Source: CAZMNY01 sp964567745
GTDB lineage: Bacteria > Planctomycetota > Planctomycetia > Pirellulales > Pirellulaceae
DNA length: 64,000 bases
Assembly (NCBI GenBank): GCA_964567745.1
Contig: CAZMNY010000022.1
Span: 62,001-126,000 of the forward strand
Reading direction: 5' to 3'
Positions 51,003-59,554 of the stretch are shown piece after piece. The notes beneath the pieces are model-generated. The model saw nothing but the letters and a program-made list of their open reading frames with translations, ran no database searches and was not told the DNA's origin. The position numbers and the translations under genes are program-made. The first letter of the stretch is position 1. The number at the start of each line of letters is the position of its first letter.

Positions 51003-52079
51003 TCAAGATTCGATACCGGCAAATTCGCACATGTTGGCGTTCATCACCGTTTGAGGGCAACTCCAGACGAGGAAGAACAACGCCTCCTGACACCAGCGGC
51101 CGGCTGGGTGGCCGACAACATACCCGGCCCCCTTGGCCGCGGCCAGGGACGCCTGTGACGAGCGGAGCGCCAAACTATTGGCCCGTACCCGAAAATCCTG
51201 CAAGTTGCACTGGCCGATTCCGTCGGCGGCGGAGATGAGTTCGTCCTTCAACTGGTCTCGTTCCGACTGCATTGCTTCGAGCGGGCTCGCCAGATCGGGA
51301 CGGCGAGCCGCCTCGTCGCGGATGTAATCCAAACAGGCCGAGGCTAAACCGACAGCGAGCACCGAGGTCTGCAGCCCGCCTGTGCTGGCCCCCGTGCCTC
51401 GCTGCATCACGTTTTCCTTCGGCCCAGCCAATATCCACTCGGCGGGCAAGCGAATCGAATCACAGCGAACCGGTCCGGTGCAACTTGCGCCAAGCCCAAC
51501 AAGATCGGCGGATCGCGGCGTCGAGAGCCCCGGCAAATCGGTCGGAGCGACGGCAAGAATCTCGCGACCATCTTCGAGCGTGGCGCCAAGCACCAACAGA
51601 TCGGCGTGCTCACCACCCGTTACCCATGGGCTCAAGCCGTCCAGAATAAAGCCGTCTTCGGCAGGCTCGGCTCGGAGCAACGGGCGTTTGAGATGTCGAC
51701 CGCTTGTCGTCAAGTGAGAAACGCCGACCGTCGCAAACCGATCACCCGAGATCAGCGCGGGTAGGAATTGGCTACGAGCCGCCGCGCTGCCACCCGATGC
51801 GATCCGGTGACTGGCGCCCATGCGCTGCGTGATGACGAACGTGGTCGTCAGACAAGCGGCCGCGAGCCGTAGATACGCTCGATAGATGTCGCCATCGCTC
51901 CAACCCTGCCCACCAAACTCTTGCGGAACGAACCATTCGTACACGCCAGCCTCACCGCACAACTTGAGCTGCTCGCGAGGCCAATCGTCCGGTGACGCTT
52001 TCAACTGATCGCTAAGCCTTGCGAGCTCGGCGCAGAGCTCGAGGAGTTGTGGAGCTTCAGGTGTTGATATCGCCGCCAT
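51003..52079 (-). CDS. Acyl-CoA dehydrogenase-like flavoprotein
   Basis: 358 aa from ATG at 52079, with GAGGAGA upstream. The fold follows the acyl-CoA dehydrogenase/DszC-like superfamily: an N-terminal helical domain (YEWFVPQEFGGQGWSDGDIYRAY), a beta domain (GFILDGLSPWVTGGEHADLLVLGA) and a C-terminal helical domain (LAVGLASACLDYIRDEAA). ITQRMGASHRIASGG corresponds to the region binding the flavin. I cannot place the catalytic Glu with confidence, so it may be a flavin-dependent oxidase or monooxygenase-type relative. The 15-nt spacing to cysC is notable because the two have no obvious shared pathway. Confidence 0.8.
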   Translation of the reverse strand: MAAISTPEAPQLLELCAELARLSDQLKASPDDWPREQLKLCGEAGVYEWFVPQEFGGQGWSDGDIYRAYLRLAAACLTTTFVITQRMGASHRIASGGSAAARSQFLPALISGDRFATVGVSHLTTSGRHLKRPLLRAEPAEDGFILDGLSPWVTGGEHADLLVLGATLEDGREILAVAPTDLPGLSTPRSADLVGLGASCTGPVRCDSIRLPAEWILAGPKENVMQRGTGASTGGLQTSVLAVGLASACLDYIRDEAARRPDLASPLEAMQSERDQLKDELISAADGIGQCNLQDFRVRANSLALRSSQASLAAAKGAGYVVGHPAGRWCQEALFFLVWSCPQTVMNANMCEFAGIES

Positions 52080-52585
52080 GGAGAATCTCCTCGTTTTCCG
52101 TTCAATTCTACGGTCGTTGGCGGATGTGACCAAGGACGCGAATTCTGAAGAAAATCGAAACTGGTGCGAGGCGAAAAGTGAGCGACGAACAATTGCGACC
52201 GTTGACGGTGAATCGAGTTGGGAATTGTCTTGCGAGCTTGCGGCGGCTGGCAGATTGAGCCGAAGCTAGATCGAGCACTACGTTCAATCGAACGCCCTTA
52301 GCCCAAGGTGCGGCAACTCTGCTGGACCTAAGCTAAATCGTCTCGTCAATCGCGTCGCGAGACGTGTCTGGCGGAGCCGAGCTGATTATCTTCTGTTACT
52401 TGGGCAAAAAGCCAGTTTGGTGGCGGACGCGAGCCGGCAAGGAGGCGATCTGCGACAAGAACGAATGTCCCAAATAACCTCTTTGGTCTTGACATTCTTT
52501 ATGTGGTCACGGTACCAAACCCCTATCCAGTCATAGCTTTTTGAAGATGCGGGCGGAGATATCGGGACAATATTGAGGACCAGCA
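52080..52585. other. Divergent region between the acyl-CoA-dehydrogenase-like gene and glgP
   Basis: 506 nt without a supportable gene. A 78-codon minus-strand frame (52386-52622) overlaps the glgP start and has no domain or ribosome site. Confidence 0.45.
52490..52518 (+). promoter_or_regulatory. Candidate glgP promoter
   Basis: Perfect -35 TTGACA at 52490-52495, a 17-nt spacer and TACCAA at 52513-52518 as a weak -10. The start codon lies 68 nt further on. Confidence 0.35.
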
Positions 52586-54784
52586 ATGACGCGCATGGAC
52601 ATCGACAGCCAACCCAAATCACAAGCCCGCGCCGCTACCGAACAGTCGGCTGAATCTCTTTACGACAAATGCCTGGCTCTGGCCAACAACCTTTGGTGGG
52701 CGTGGCATCCGGAAGTAATCAACTTATTCCGTGACCTCGACCCCATCCGCTGGCGTCAACTCGACCATAACCCGATCGCGTTACTGGCCGAGTTCACGCC
52801 TGAGCGTCTGGCTTCTCGAGCGGCCGAGCTGGTGTTGTTCAGCCGCATCAATCACGCTCATCGGCGTTTGAAGGAATACTTAAGTACAAACCAAACCTGG
52901 GCTTCGACGAACGCTGGCGTTTTGGGTGCCGCACCGGTCTGCTATTTCTCGGCCGAATTCGGAATGCATGAGTCGGTGCAGATCTACTCGGGCGGCTTGG
53001 GCGTGCTCTCTGGCGACCATATCAAAGCCGCAAGCGGGCTCGGCGTACCGCTGGTTGGAATCGGGCTGTTCTACGATCAAGGCTATTTCAAGCAACACTT
53101 GGACGAGAATGGCTGGCAGCTTGAAGAATACATGGACACAAAGGTGGAGAACCTTCCGCTACAACCGGCCCGCGACGCCAACGGCGAACCGATCACGGTT
53201 CAGATCGAAACGCGCAAGGGCCCGCTGTTCGCCAAAGTCTGGCGATTGAATGTCGGTCGAGTTCGTTTGTATTTACTCGACTGCGACGTGGAAGGAAACA
53301 ACCCGCAAGATCGCGAATTGACTTCACGGCTCTACGGCGGAGACGAGCGAACTCGAGTGCGTCAAGAACTTGTGCTCGGCATCGGCGGAGTGAAAGCGTT
53401 ACGAGCGCTCGGCATTCGACCGGGCGTGTATCACTTGAACGAAGGTCACAGCGCGTTTGGTCCTTTGGAAGTGGTCCGTGAACGAATGCACGACGACGGA
53501 CTCACGTTTGACGACGCCCTGCGCGAGGTGACTCAACAGACCATCTTCACAACCCATACGCCGGTTCCGGCGGGCCACGACCGATTCGATGGCGAATTGG
53601 TGGAAGAACACATCGGCCCGCTGCGAGACCAACTGGGAATCTCCTACGACCAACTGTTGGGACTCGGCCGGGTCGAACCGCAGAACAACGACGAGTCGTT
53701 TTGCATGACGGTTTTGGGTCTCAAGCTTTCTCGTAAAGCGAACGCGGTCAGCCAATTACACGGCCACATCTCACGCCGCATGTGGGCTCACCTTTGGCCG
53801 TGGCGAGTGGAAGAGGAGATTCCGATCGGGCACATCACCAACGGCGTGCACGTGCCCAGTTGGCTCGCCCATCAGATGTCTCAGCTCTACGATCGCCACT
53901 TTGAACAGGGTTGGATTCGCAACCACGGCGACTCGAAAATCTGGCAGTCGATCTACGATGTCGACCCGGGCGAGCTATGGGAAACTCACAACACGCTGAA
54001 GAATCTTCTGATCTCGTTTGTTCGCCGCCGAATCAGTCGACAGTGTCGTCGGCGAGGTGAGAGCGATGCGACGGTCGAAGCAGCGAGAAACGTCCTCAAC
54101 CCGAACATTCTCACGATCGGTTTTGGCCGACGCTTCGCCACGTACAAACGAGCCAACTTGTTCCTCAGCCAAATCGATCGGCTGGCGGAGCTCTGCAACG
54201 ACCCGGATCGACCGGTTCAGTTCATCTTTGCCGGCAAAGCTCACCCCAAAGACAATCCTGGCAAGAAGTTTATCCAAACGATAGCCAACCTGCGCGACGA
54301 TCCGCGTTTTGCTCAGAACATCGTGTACGTCGAAGACTACGACATCAATGTCTGCCGCCACTTGGTTCAAGGCGTGGATGTTTGGCTCAACAACCCGCGA
54401 CGTCCTTTGGAAGCGTCCGGAACGAGCGGCCAAAAAGTGGTTCTCAACGGCGGACTCAACTGCTCGGTGCTCGATGGCTGGTGGGCCGAGGCGTACAACG
54501 GTCAAAACGGTTTCTCCATTGGCGACGGGCGAAGCCACGTTGACGACAAGATCACCGACCAACGCGACGGCGACGCGCTGTTTGAGACGTTGGAGCACGA
54601 GGTCATCTCGACGTTCTACGATCGCGACATCGACGGACTGCCGCGTGAGTGGATCAAGATGATGATGAACTCGATCGGCACGCTCGCCTGGCGATTCAGC
54701 GCCCACCGCATGGTGATGGACTACACCAATCACTGCTACGTCCCCGCCGCCGGCGGACTCAGCTGCGACATGAACATTCGCTAG
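52586..54784 (+). CDS. glgP: Alpha-glucan (glycogen/maltodextrin) phosphorylase, short type
   Basis: 732 aa GT35 enzyme releasing glucose-1-phosphate from glycogen or maltodextrins with pyridoxal phosphate. The N-terminus carries the DUF3417-like region (LANNLWWAWHPEVINLFRDL) of the short archaeal/bacterial class. Others: YFSAEFGMHESVQIYSGGLG, LPLVGIGLFYDQGYF-like segment, HTPVPAGHDRF, LNEGHSAFGPLE, RRFATYKRANLF and the PLP-Lys motif EASGTSGQKVVLNGG, near residue 617, then CSVLDGWWAEAYNGQNGFSIG. ATG at 52586 follows GAGG. The stop codon lies in the terminal repeat of a 108-bp element, so the last residues may have been changed by its insertion. Confidence 0.95.
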   Translation: MTRMDIDSQPKSQARAATEQSAESLYDKCLALANNLWWAWHPEVINLFRDLDPIRWRQLDHNPIALLAEFTPERLASRAAELVLFSRINHAHRRLKEYLSTNQTWASTNAGVLGAAPVCYFSAEFGMHESVQIYSGGLGVLSGDHIKAASGLGVPLVGIGLFYDQGYFKQHLDENGWQLEEYMDTKVENLPLQPARDANGEPITVQIETRKGPLFAKVWRLNVGRVRLYLLDCDVEGNNPQDRELTSRLYGGDERTRVRQELVLGIGGVKALRALGIRPGVYHLNEGHSAFGPLEVVRERMHDDGLTFDDALREVTQQTIFTTHTPVPAGHDRFDGELVEEHIGPLRDQLGISYDQLLGLGRVEPQNNDESFCMTVLGLKLSRKANAVSQLHGHISRRMWAHLWPWRVEEEIPIGHITNGVHVPSWLAHQMSQLYDRHFEQGWIRNHGDSKIWQSIYDVDPGELWETHNTLKNLLISFVRRRISRQCRRRGESDATVEAARNVLNPNILTIGFGRRFATYKRANLFLSQIDRLAELCNDPDRPVQFIFAGKAHPKDNPGKKFIQTIANLRDDPRFAQNIVYVEDYDINVCRHLVQGVDVWLNNPRRPLEASGTSGQKVVLNGGLNCSVLDGWWAEAYNGQNGFSIGDGRSHVDDKITDQRDGDALFETLEHEVISTFYDRDIDGLPREWIKMMMNSIGTLAWRFSAHRMVMDYTNHCYVPAAGGLSCDMNIR

Positions 54785-54888
54785 TGCTGCGTTGCAGCTT
54801 GGAATTGGGATCGACAATTCGTTTGGTCAACGCCCGCCACGGCGAATCGGGTGCGCCACCCTAAAACTAAGACGTAACGCAGCACTAG
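54781..54888. mobile_element. MITE-like element, copy B (108 bp)
   Basis: Exactly 108 bp, as copy A at 30252. Its left end is CTAGTGCTGCGTTGCAGCTT; the right end, reverse complemented, is CTAGTGCTGCGTTACGTCTT. Shared positions with copy A include CTAGTGCnGCGT and an AATTnGGGATC-like block. It contains no gene. Its first bases supply the TAG of glgP. Confidence 0.7.
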
Positions 54889-54966
54889 TCGACCGACTCG
54901 GCGATTGAGTTGTTCAATGTCTGTGTCCTCTTACTGGTTCTCCACTGCGTTCTCTACTTCGTTCTC

Positions 54967-55953
54967 TCACAGCGCGCGTTGGGTCGACTTGGCGTCGAGC
55001 ACGTACGAGAAGATGAGCGGCGCGACGATGGACGCGTCCGAGTTGATCATGAACTTGGGCGCGTCAACATCCAGCTTGAACCAGGTGATCTTTTCGTTCG
55101 GCGCCGCGCCGGAGTAGGAACCGTACGACGTCGTGGAGTCCGAGATCTGCGCGAAGTACTGCCAGAATCGACATTCACGCCTCAAGTCTTGCAAGATTAG
55201 CGGGATCGCGCAGATCGCGAAGTCGCCCGCAATTCCTCCGCCCAGTTGAAAGAACCCGATTGGCGCTTCACTGTCGTTCTTTGAATACCAATCGACTAAG
55301 TGCTCCATCTGCGCCGTGCCATGTTTGACCGGCGAGTGGTCGGGGATAACGCCTTCAATCACGCGAGCGGCGAAGATGTTGCCGAGCGTGCAGTCTTCGA
55401 AGCCGGGCGAGTAGATGGGGATCTGTTTGTCGAATGCGGCAGCCACCCATGACTCGTCGCGCGGCGCCTGCATGTGTTCGTCGAGCACTCCAGCGTCGAG
55501 CAGTCGATAGAAGTACTCATACGGAAAGTACGACTCGCCATCGCGGCCGGCCCGACGCCAAAGGTCGACCATGTGGTGCTCGAGGTTGCGGATGACGGTT
55601 TCTGGAATGCACGTGTCGGTTACTCGATTGAACCCTTGGTCGCGCAAGGCGAGCTCGTCGGCTGGGCTCAAGTCGCGGTAGTGCGGCGCCATCTTGTATT
55701 CGTCATGCGCCAGCAGATTGAAGATGTCCTCCTCCAAGTTGGCGGCGGTGCAGCAGATCGCGTGCACTTTATCTTCGCGAATCATCTCCGCCAGCGAGAC
55801 GCCGATCTCCGCCGTACTCATCGCTCCGGCCATCGCGAGCAACATCCGGCCGCCGTCGTCAATGTGCTTCCGATACGCCTGCGCGGCCTCAAGCGTCTCG
55901 CGCGCGTTAAAATGCCGAAAATGTTTCTCCATGAATTCTGATATGGACATCAT
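54967..55953 (-). CDS. Deoxyhypusine-synthase-family protein
   Basis: 328 aa. The family transfers the aminobutyl group of spermidine, in an NAD-dependent reaction, to a Lys of eIF5A in eukaryotes and archaea; bacterial members act on other amines or are uncharacterised. Family segments: LLAMAGAMSTAEIGVSLAEM, YRDLSPADELALRDQGFNRVTDT, YSPGFEDCTLGNIFAARVIEG and FQLGGGIAGDFAICAIP. The segment NEKITWFKLD corresponds to the eukaryotic EAVSWGKI; the catalytic Lys would be residue 293, with WF replacing WG. No spermidine gene is adjacent. ATG at 55953 (MMSIS) has GGAAG directly upstream; the second ATG is equally possible. Confidence 0.85.
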   Translation of the reverse strand: MMSISEFMEKHFRHFNARETLEAAQAYRKHIDDGGRMLLAMAGAMSTAEIGVSLAEMIREDKVHAICCTAANLEEDIFNLLAHDEYKMAPHYRDLSPADELALRDQGFNRVTDTCIPETVIRNLEHHMVDLWRRAGRDGESYFPYEYFYRLLDAGVLDEHMQAPRDESWVAAAFDKQIPIYSPGFEDCTLGNIFAARVIEGVIPDHSPVKHGTAQMEHLVDWYSKNDSEAPIGFFQLGGGIAGDFAICAIPLILQDLRRECRFWQYFAQISDSTTSYGSYSGAAPNEKITWFKLDVDAPKFMINSDASIVAPLIFSYVLDAKSTQRAL

Positions 55954-56141
55954 CTTCCAGCCTAAGTGCGAATACTGTGGCGCTAAGTGGCGCTGGCAAA
56001 CCAGCGGCCCCGAAGCAGGATACTCGAACGCTCAATGAGGGTGCAGTGTTGAGTGTTTGCAGTCAAGAGGGGAGAATGTTTGCGTATCAACGACAACGAG
56101 TAGGGCCGACCGCCGTCGATCGAAAGAGGAATTGAGACGTT

Positions 56142-56804
56142 ATGGAACTGCTACCCTTCGTATTCATCGCCACGTTCATCTGTATCGCACTGGCAATGGC
56201 GATTTGGCGTTATTTCGCTGAGAAGAAAAGACGAGAGCAGATCGTCCAGGTCGCTTCGGCGATGGGACTGCCCTATTTCGAAAAAGGCGACCCCGCGCTG
56301 CTGAGCGACCTGTCTGAATTCGAGCTATTCTCGAAGGGCCGGCGACGCACCATCACCAACATGGTTCACGGCGAGGCGGACGGAGTCGACCTCGGTCTGT
56401 TCGATTATCAATACACCATCGGCAGCGGAAAGCACTCGCAAACGCTCCGCCAGTCGGTCGTCTACATCAGAGCAAAGGACCTCGTCGCCCCTGTCTTCAC
56501 GATCGGACCCGAATCATTTTTTCACCGCATCGGCAACTTCCTTGGGATGCAGGACATCGACTTCGACACCCATCCGGAGTTTTCCAAGAAGTTCATGTTG
56601 CGAGGTCCGGATGAAACGGCAATTCGAGAGTTCTTCACTGGTGAAAGGCTGACGTTTCTTGAAGGCCACCCGACGATTTCGATTGAGGCGCGTGGCGACC
56701 AGCTTGCGGTTTTCTACAACAACAAACGCTCCGCTCCCGAAGAGCTCCAAGCGTTAATGGCCCTCGGCTTCGAGATCTACGCGCTGCTGCGGCAACAGAG
56801 TTGA
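56142..56804 (+). CDS. Membrane-anchored protein of unknown function
   Basis: 220 aa. One N-terminal membrane helix (LPFVFIATFICIALAMAIW) precedes a cytoplasmic basic patch (AEKKRREQ) and a ~175-residue soluble domain of mixed alpha/beta character (FELFSKGRRRTITNMVHGEAD, LFDYQYTIGSGKHSQTLRQS, FTIGPESFFHRIGNFLG). AGAGGA lies upstream of ATG at 56142. I recognise only a resemblance to unnamed bacterial proteins with an FxxGxxR and YxYxxGxxKHSQT pattern. No neighbour on the same strand. Function unknown. Confidence 0.7.
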   Translation: MELLPFVFIATFICIALAMAIWRYFAEKKRREQIVQVASAMGLPYFEKGDPALLSDLSEFELFSKGRRRTITNMVHGEADGVDLGLFDYQYTIGSGKHSQTLRQSVVYIRAKDLVAPVFTIGPESFFHRIGNFLGMQDIDFDTHPEFSKKFMLRGPDETAIREFFTGERLTFLEGHPTISIEARGDQLAVFYNNKRSAPEELQALMALGFEIYALLRQQS

Positions 56805-57042
56805 GCGTCGCCTTTCGCTCCGCTGTCGTGGCTGGGGCATCCTGCCGCAGTGATGTTTTGGCGCAACTCGACCACGTCAGCCCGTTGGCGCGACGCTGAT
56901 TCGTGCGAGAGACTCCTTTCGTTCGCCGCTAGTAAAGGAAGTCCGAAACGGCCACTGCGGCTGGAAGCCCCAGCCACGGGCCGTACGCAATCTGTCGTGG
57001 CTGGTCGGCGCGCTTGGACACGCTCTTCTATCTCTGCACTCG
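56805..57042. repeat. Intergenic region with inverted GGCTGGGGC words
   Basis: No gene. GTGGCTGGGGC near 56829 and its reverse complement GCCCCAGCCAC near 56967 form a widely spaced inverted repeat; GTCGTGGCTGG recurs near 56995. The region lies between convergent genes. Confidence 0.45.
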
Positions 57043-58437
57043 TTAGCGATTCGACTCGGTCTCGTCGTTCGCCGGCGGCTCGACGCCCGACCATCGACGC
57101 TCGACCTGATCTGACAACGTTGGGTAACGGCCGATGAAATGGTCTCGCATCAGGGGAAACGTAAACTCGTCTCGAGTCGCCAGGTCGGCGTCTTGATCGC
57201 GGGCGGTCGGCATGTGGCAATCGATACAGTTCGACTCAATTTGCTCGCCCCATTTCTCATACTTGGCGCACGATTCGGACTCGTGACACGCGAGGCACGA
57301 TTGCGATGCGTGCTTCAAATCGCCGCGTTCGCTCGCATGCGGATTGTGGCAGGTTGTGCAGGTCATTTCTCCACGCGGACCGCCAAAGCACTTGCTCAAA
57401 CGCAACCGAGCAAGTTGATTCGTCGAATGCACGCCGAAACTCTGCTGCTCGAGCTCTCTTTGTCTGATGAACTCATCCAACGGATCGCCGGGATGATATG
57501 AAAACGGCGGCTGGTGGAATTCGCCTACGCCGGCATGGCACTGTGCGCAAAGGTCGATCTGTCTGGCTCGGCTCAACTGCTCTGGGCGTACAATCGGATC
57601 GTCTTCGAGAGACTTCTCGCCTTGCTTGCGGCGAAACGCAATGTGGTCGCTCCCGCCACCATGGCACCGCTCGCACGAGATTCCCAACAAGACCGACTCG
57701 CGGTCGTAGCTATTCCAGGCGTCGTCTCGCTCAGTGGCAGTGCTCACATGACACCGCAAGCAACCGGACGATGCGGCTCGCGAATAATTCGCTGTTCCCT
57801 TCGGGTAGCCAGGACTCTTTGTCCAGGAATCGAGTTCGGTCGAATAGGTCAGCGGCAGTTGGTAGAGTCGAGTCCTTTCCCAATACAAGAATGTCTGGGC
57901 GTGAAGACCGGAGCCGAGGACGATGTCAAACGGCTTCGAATAGCGATGCTCGTCTTCATCCAGCTTGACGACCGCCGTTTGCCAAAATCGTCCATCTCGG
58001 TTTTCGATTTCGAATTGCAGCGCCGGATGGGCTGTGGGGTGCGAGGTGCCGTCCCGCGTATCGCCCAGAATGGTTTGTTCGTTCGCGGACCGCGATGAGA
58101 GAAAGTGAGGCGTCTTCAAATAGCTTGCGACTCGTTCTGAATGGCATTCGCGACACGCGTCGACTCCGACGAACTCAGCTCGCTTCGGCGGTCGTTCCTC
58201 AAAGGTCCGTTGCGGCGCGTCGTGCAACGGATCGGGCGGCGTGATCAGACCGAGCGGGTCGATCCGCATGGGCTCTGGTTTGGAGGGGGCGAATGACTGC
58301 AGCAAGATCGCCGCGATAGCGACCAATGCGACAATCGCTCCGATGCCCAAGACCCACTTCGGCAGCCCCTTCGGCGCACGAACCCGCTCGGCCTCATCGT
58401 CATCGTGCCAGCGGCGACAAAACGGTTCTTCGTTCAA
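57043..58437 (-). CDS. Seven-haem c-type cytochrome
   Basis: About 464 aa from TTG at 58437, where GGA lies upstream; a longer open frame from 58491 has no support. One N-terminal membrane helix (WVLGIGAIVALVAIAAILLQ) exposes the rest to the periplasm. Seven haem-attachment motifs CxxCH are seen: CRECH, CLRCH, CERCH, CAQCH, CTTCH, CLACH and CIDCH. The spacing resembles cytochrome c554/NrfB-like multihaem families (FDIVLGSGLHAQTFLYWE is a characteristic non-haem segment). A role in respiratory electron transfer is probable; acceptor unknown. It lies 63 nt downstream of a 54-aa secreted peptide gene on the same strand. Confidence 0.9.
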   Translation of the reverse strand: MNEEPFCRRWHDDDEAERVRAPKGLPKWVLGIGAIVALVAIAAILLQSFAPSKPEPMRIDPLGLITPPDPLHDAPQRTFEERPPKRAEFVGVDACRECHSERVASYLKTPHFLSSRSANEQTILGDTRDGTSHPTAHPALQFEIENRDGRFWQTAVVKLDEDEHRYSKPFDIVLGSGLHAQTFLYWERTRLYQLPLTYSTELDSWTKSPGYPKGTANYSRAASSGCLRCHVSTATERDDAWNSYDRESVLLGISCERCHGGGSDHIAFRRKQGEKSLEDDPIVRPEQLSRARQIDLCAQCHAGVGEFHQPPFSYHPGDPLDEFIRQRELEQQSFGVHSTNQLARLRLSKCFGGPRGEMTCTTCHNPHASERGDLKHASQSCLACHESESCAKYEKWGEQIESNCIDCHMPTARDQDADLATRDEFTFPLMRDHFIGRYPTLSDQVERRWSGVEPPANDETESNR

Positions 58438-58500
58438 TGGACATCCGCGATTTCGTTCAGAAAAGTATAGGATTCGCCGCTTCGACGACAACGAGGATTG

Positions 58501-58665
58501 TTATAGGTACGGACGTGCCGGATTGATCGGGCCAATGATTCCGCCCTCAGACAAGCTTTGTGGCGGTAGGGAATCGGGGTCAACCGGTGATTTTTCCTGG
58601 GCGAAAGCGACGCGGGCACCGAACATGCAAAGAAGGCCTAGGCAAACAAGTCGAATCGTCAACAT
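58501..58665 (-). CDS. Small secreted peptide upstream of the cytochrome (54 aa), newly read
   Basis: Read directly from the minus strand: ATG at 58665, stop TAA at 58501. The N-terminus is a good signal peptide (MLTIRLVCLGLLCMFGARVA, cut after AFAQ). The mature ~31 residues are Pro-rich (SPVDPDSLPPQS, GIIGPINPARPYL) with no Cys. The ribosome site is weak (TGAG). It is 63 nt before the cytochrome start on the same strand, so one transcript is likely. It might be a small partner of the cytochrome; this is inference from position. It falls below common ORF length cut-offs. Confidence 0.6.
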   Translation of the reverse strand: MLTIRLVCLGLLCMFGARVAFAQEKSPVDPDSLPPQSLSEGGIIGPINPARPYL

Positions 58666-58926
58666 GAACACTCAACATTCAACGGGCGGATTCGCATAAC
58701 TGAAGCATCTCGGTTGCCGAATGGACGCGCGGCTTTCTGCCTACCGTCATGATAACGCTTTCGCGGCCGTGAACTGAGCCTATGACTTGCTGGATCCGGT
58801 GTGATTCTATCGCAAGTAAATTGCGTATTACTTGCAACTTGCGCCGTTTCAGACTATTGTGCGAATCGGAACTAACGACGCCAAATCGGCGGGATCCGAT
58901 TGTGGCCATACTCTGATGAGGTCTTG

Positions 58927-59427
58927 ATGAAAAACGGGATTTGCGGAAGCGATGTGACGTATCTCGCTAAACTTCTCATCTGTGGACTAGCAACGTGCGC
59001 CTTGTTTTTTGGTTGTAGCTCGGGCGACGACGGGACTGAAACAGAAGCATCCAACCTGAAGCCGCTGGCCATTCTTTACGGCAGGTATATCGGACAGCAC
59101 CAAGGCCAGCCCCCAGCGAACGAAGCGGAATTCAAAACCTACTTGAATGAGCTGAGCAGCGAAGAGCTCGCCGAATTCGGAATTACCGATTCGGCCAGTC
59201 TCCTTATTTCATCGCGTGATAAAAAACCGTACGTGGTTTTGTATGGCAAGGGTGGCGGTGCCGCCGGTATCCCCGGCGGTCCTGGTGGCGGCAGTGAAAG
59301 CGACGCGGTAATTGCATACGAGGAAGAAGGCGTTGGCGGGACAAGATTTGTAGCCACGTCGTCGCTCGGTGCCATCGAAGAGGCGGACGAAGCACGATTC
59401 AAGGAGCTTGTACCCGACGCGCAGTAG
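58927..59427 (+). CDS. Putative lipoprotein of unknown function
   Basis: 166 aa from ATG at 58927, with GAGG before it. Its signal ends in a lipobox-like ATCALFFGCSSGDDG, where the Cys would be lipidated, so an outer- or inner-membrane lipoprotein is predicted. The mature domain holds two helices and a strand-rich middle (AILYGRYIGQHQGQPPANEAEFKTYL), typical of short planctomycete lipoproteins that precede DUF1559 genes, plus a Gly-rich stretch (GIPGGPGGGS). The DUF1559 gene begins 128 nt downstream on the same strand, which supports a functional pair; the function is unknown. Confidence 0.78.
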   Translation: MKNGICGSDVTYLAKLLICGLATCALFFGCSSGDDGTETEASNLKPLAILYGRYIGQHQGQPPANEAEFKTYLNELSSEELAEFGITDSASLLISSRDKKPYVVLYGKGGGAAGIPGGPGGGSESDAVIAYEEEGVGGTRFVATSSLGAIEEADEARFKELVPDAQ

Positions 59428-59554
59428 AACACACAGTAGATCGTTTTTGTTCATTGACGCCGTTCGGCGCGAAGACGATCTGCAAATCAGAAAACGATAG
59501 CTGAGTATTCATTTCATTTCTTCTTACAGTTTTTTGGAAGATCGGAGACTGTCG

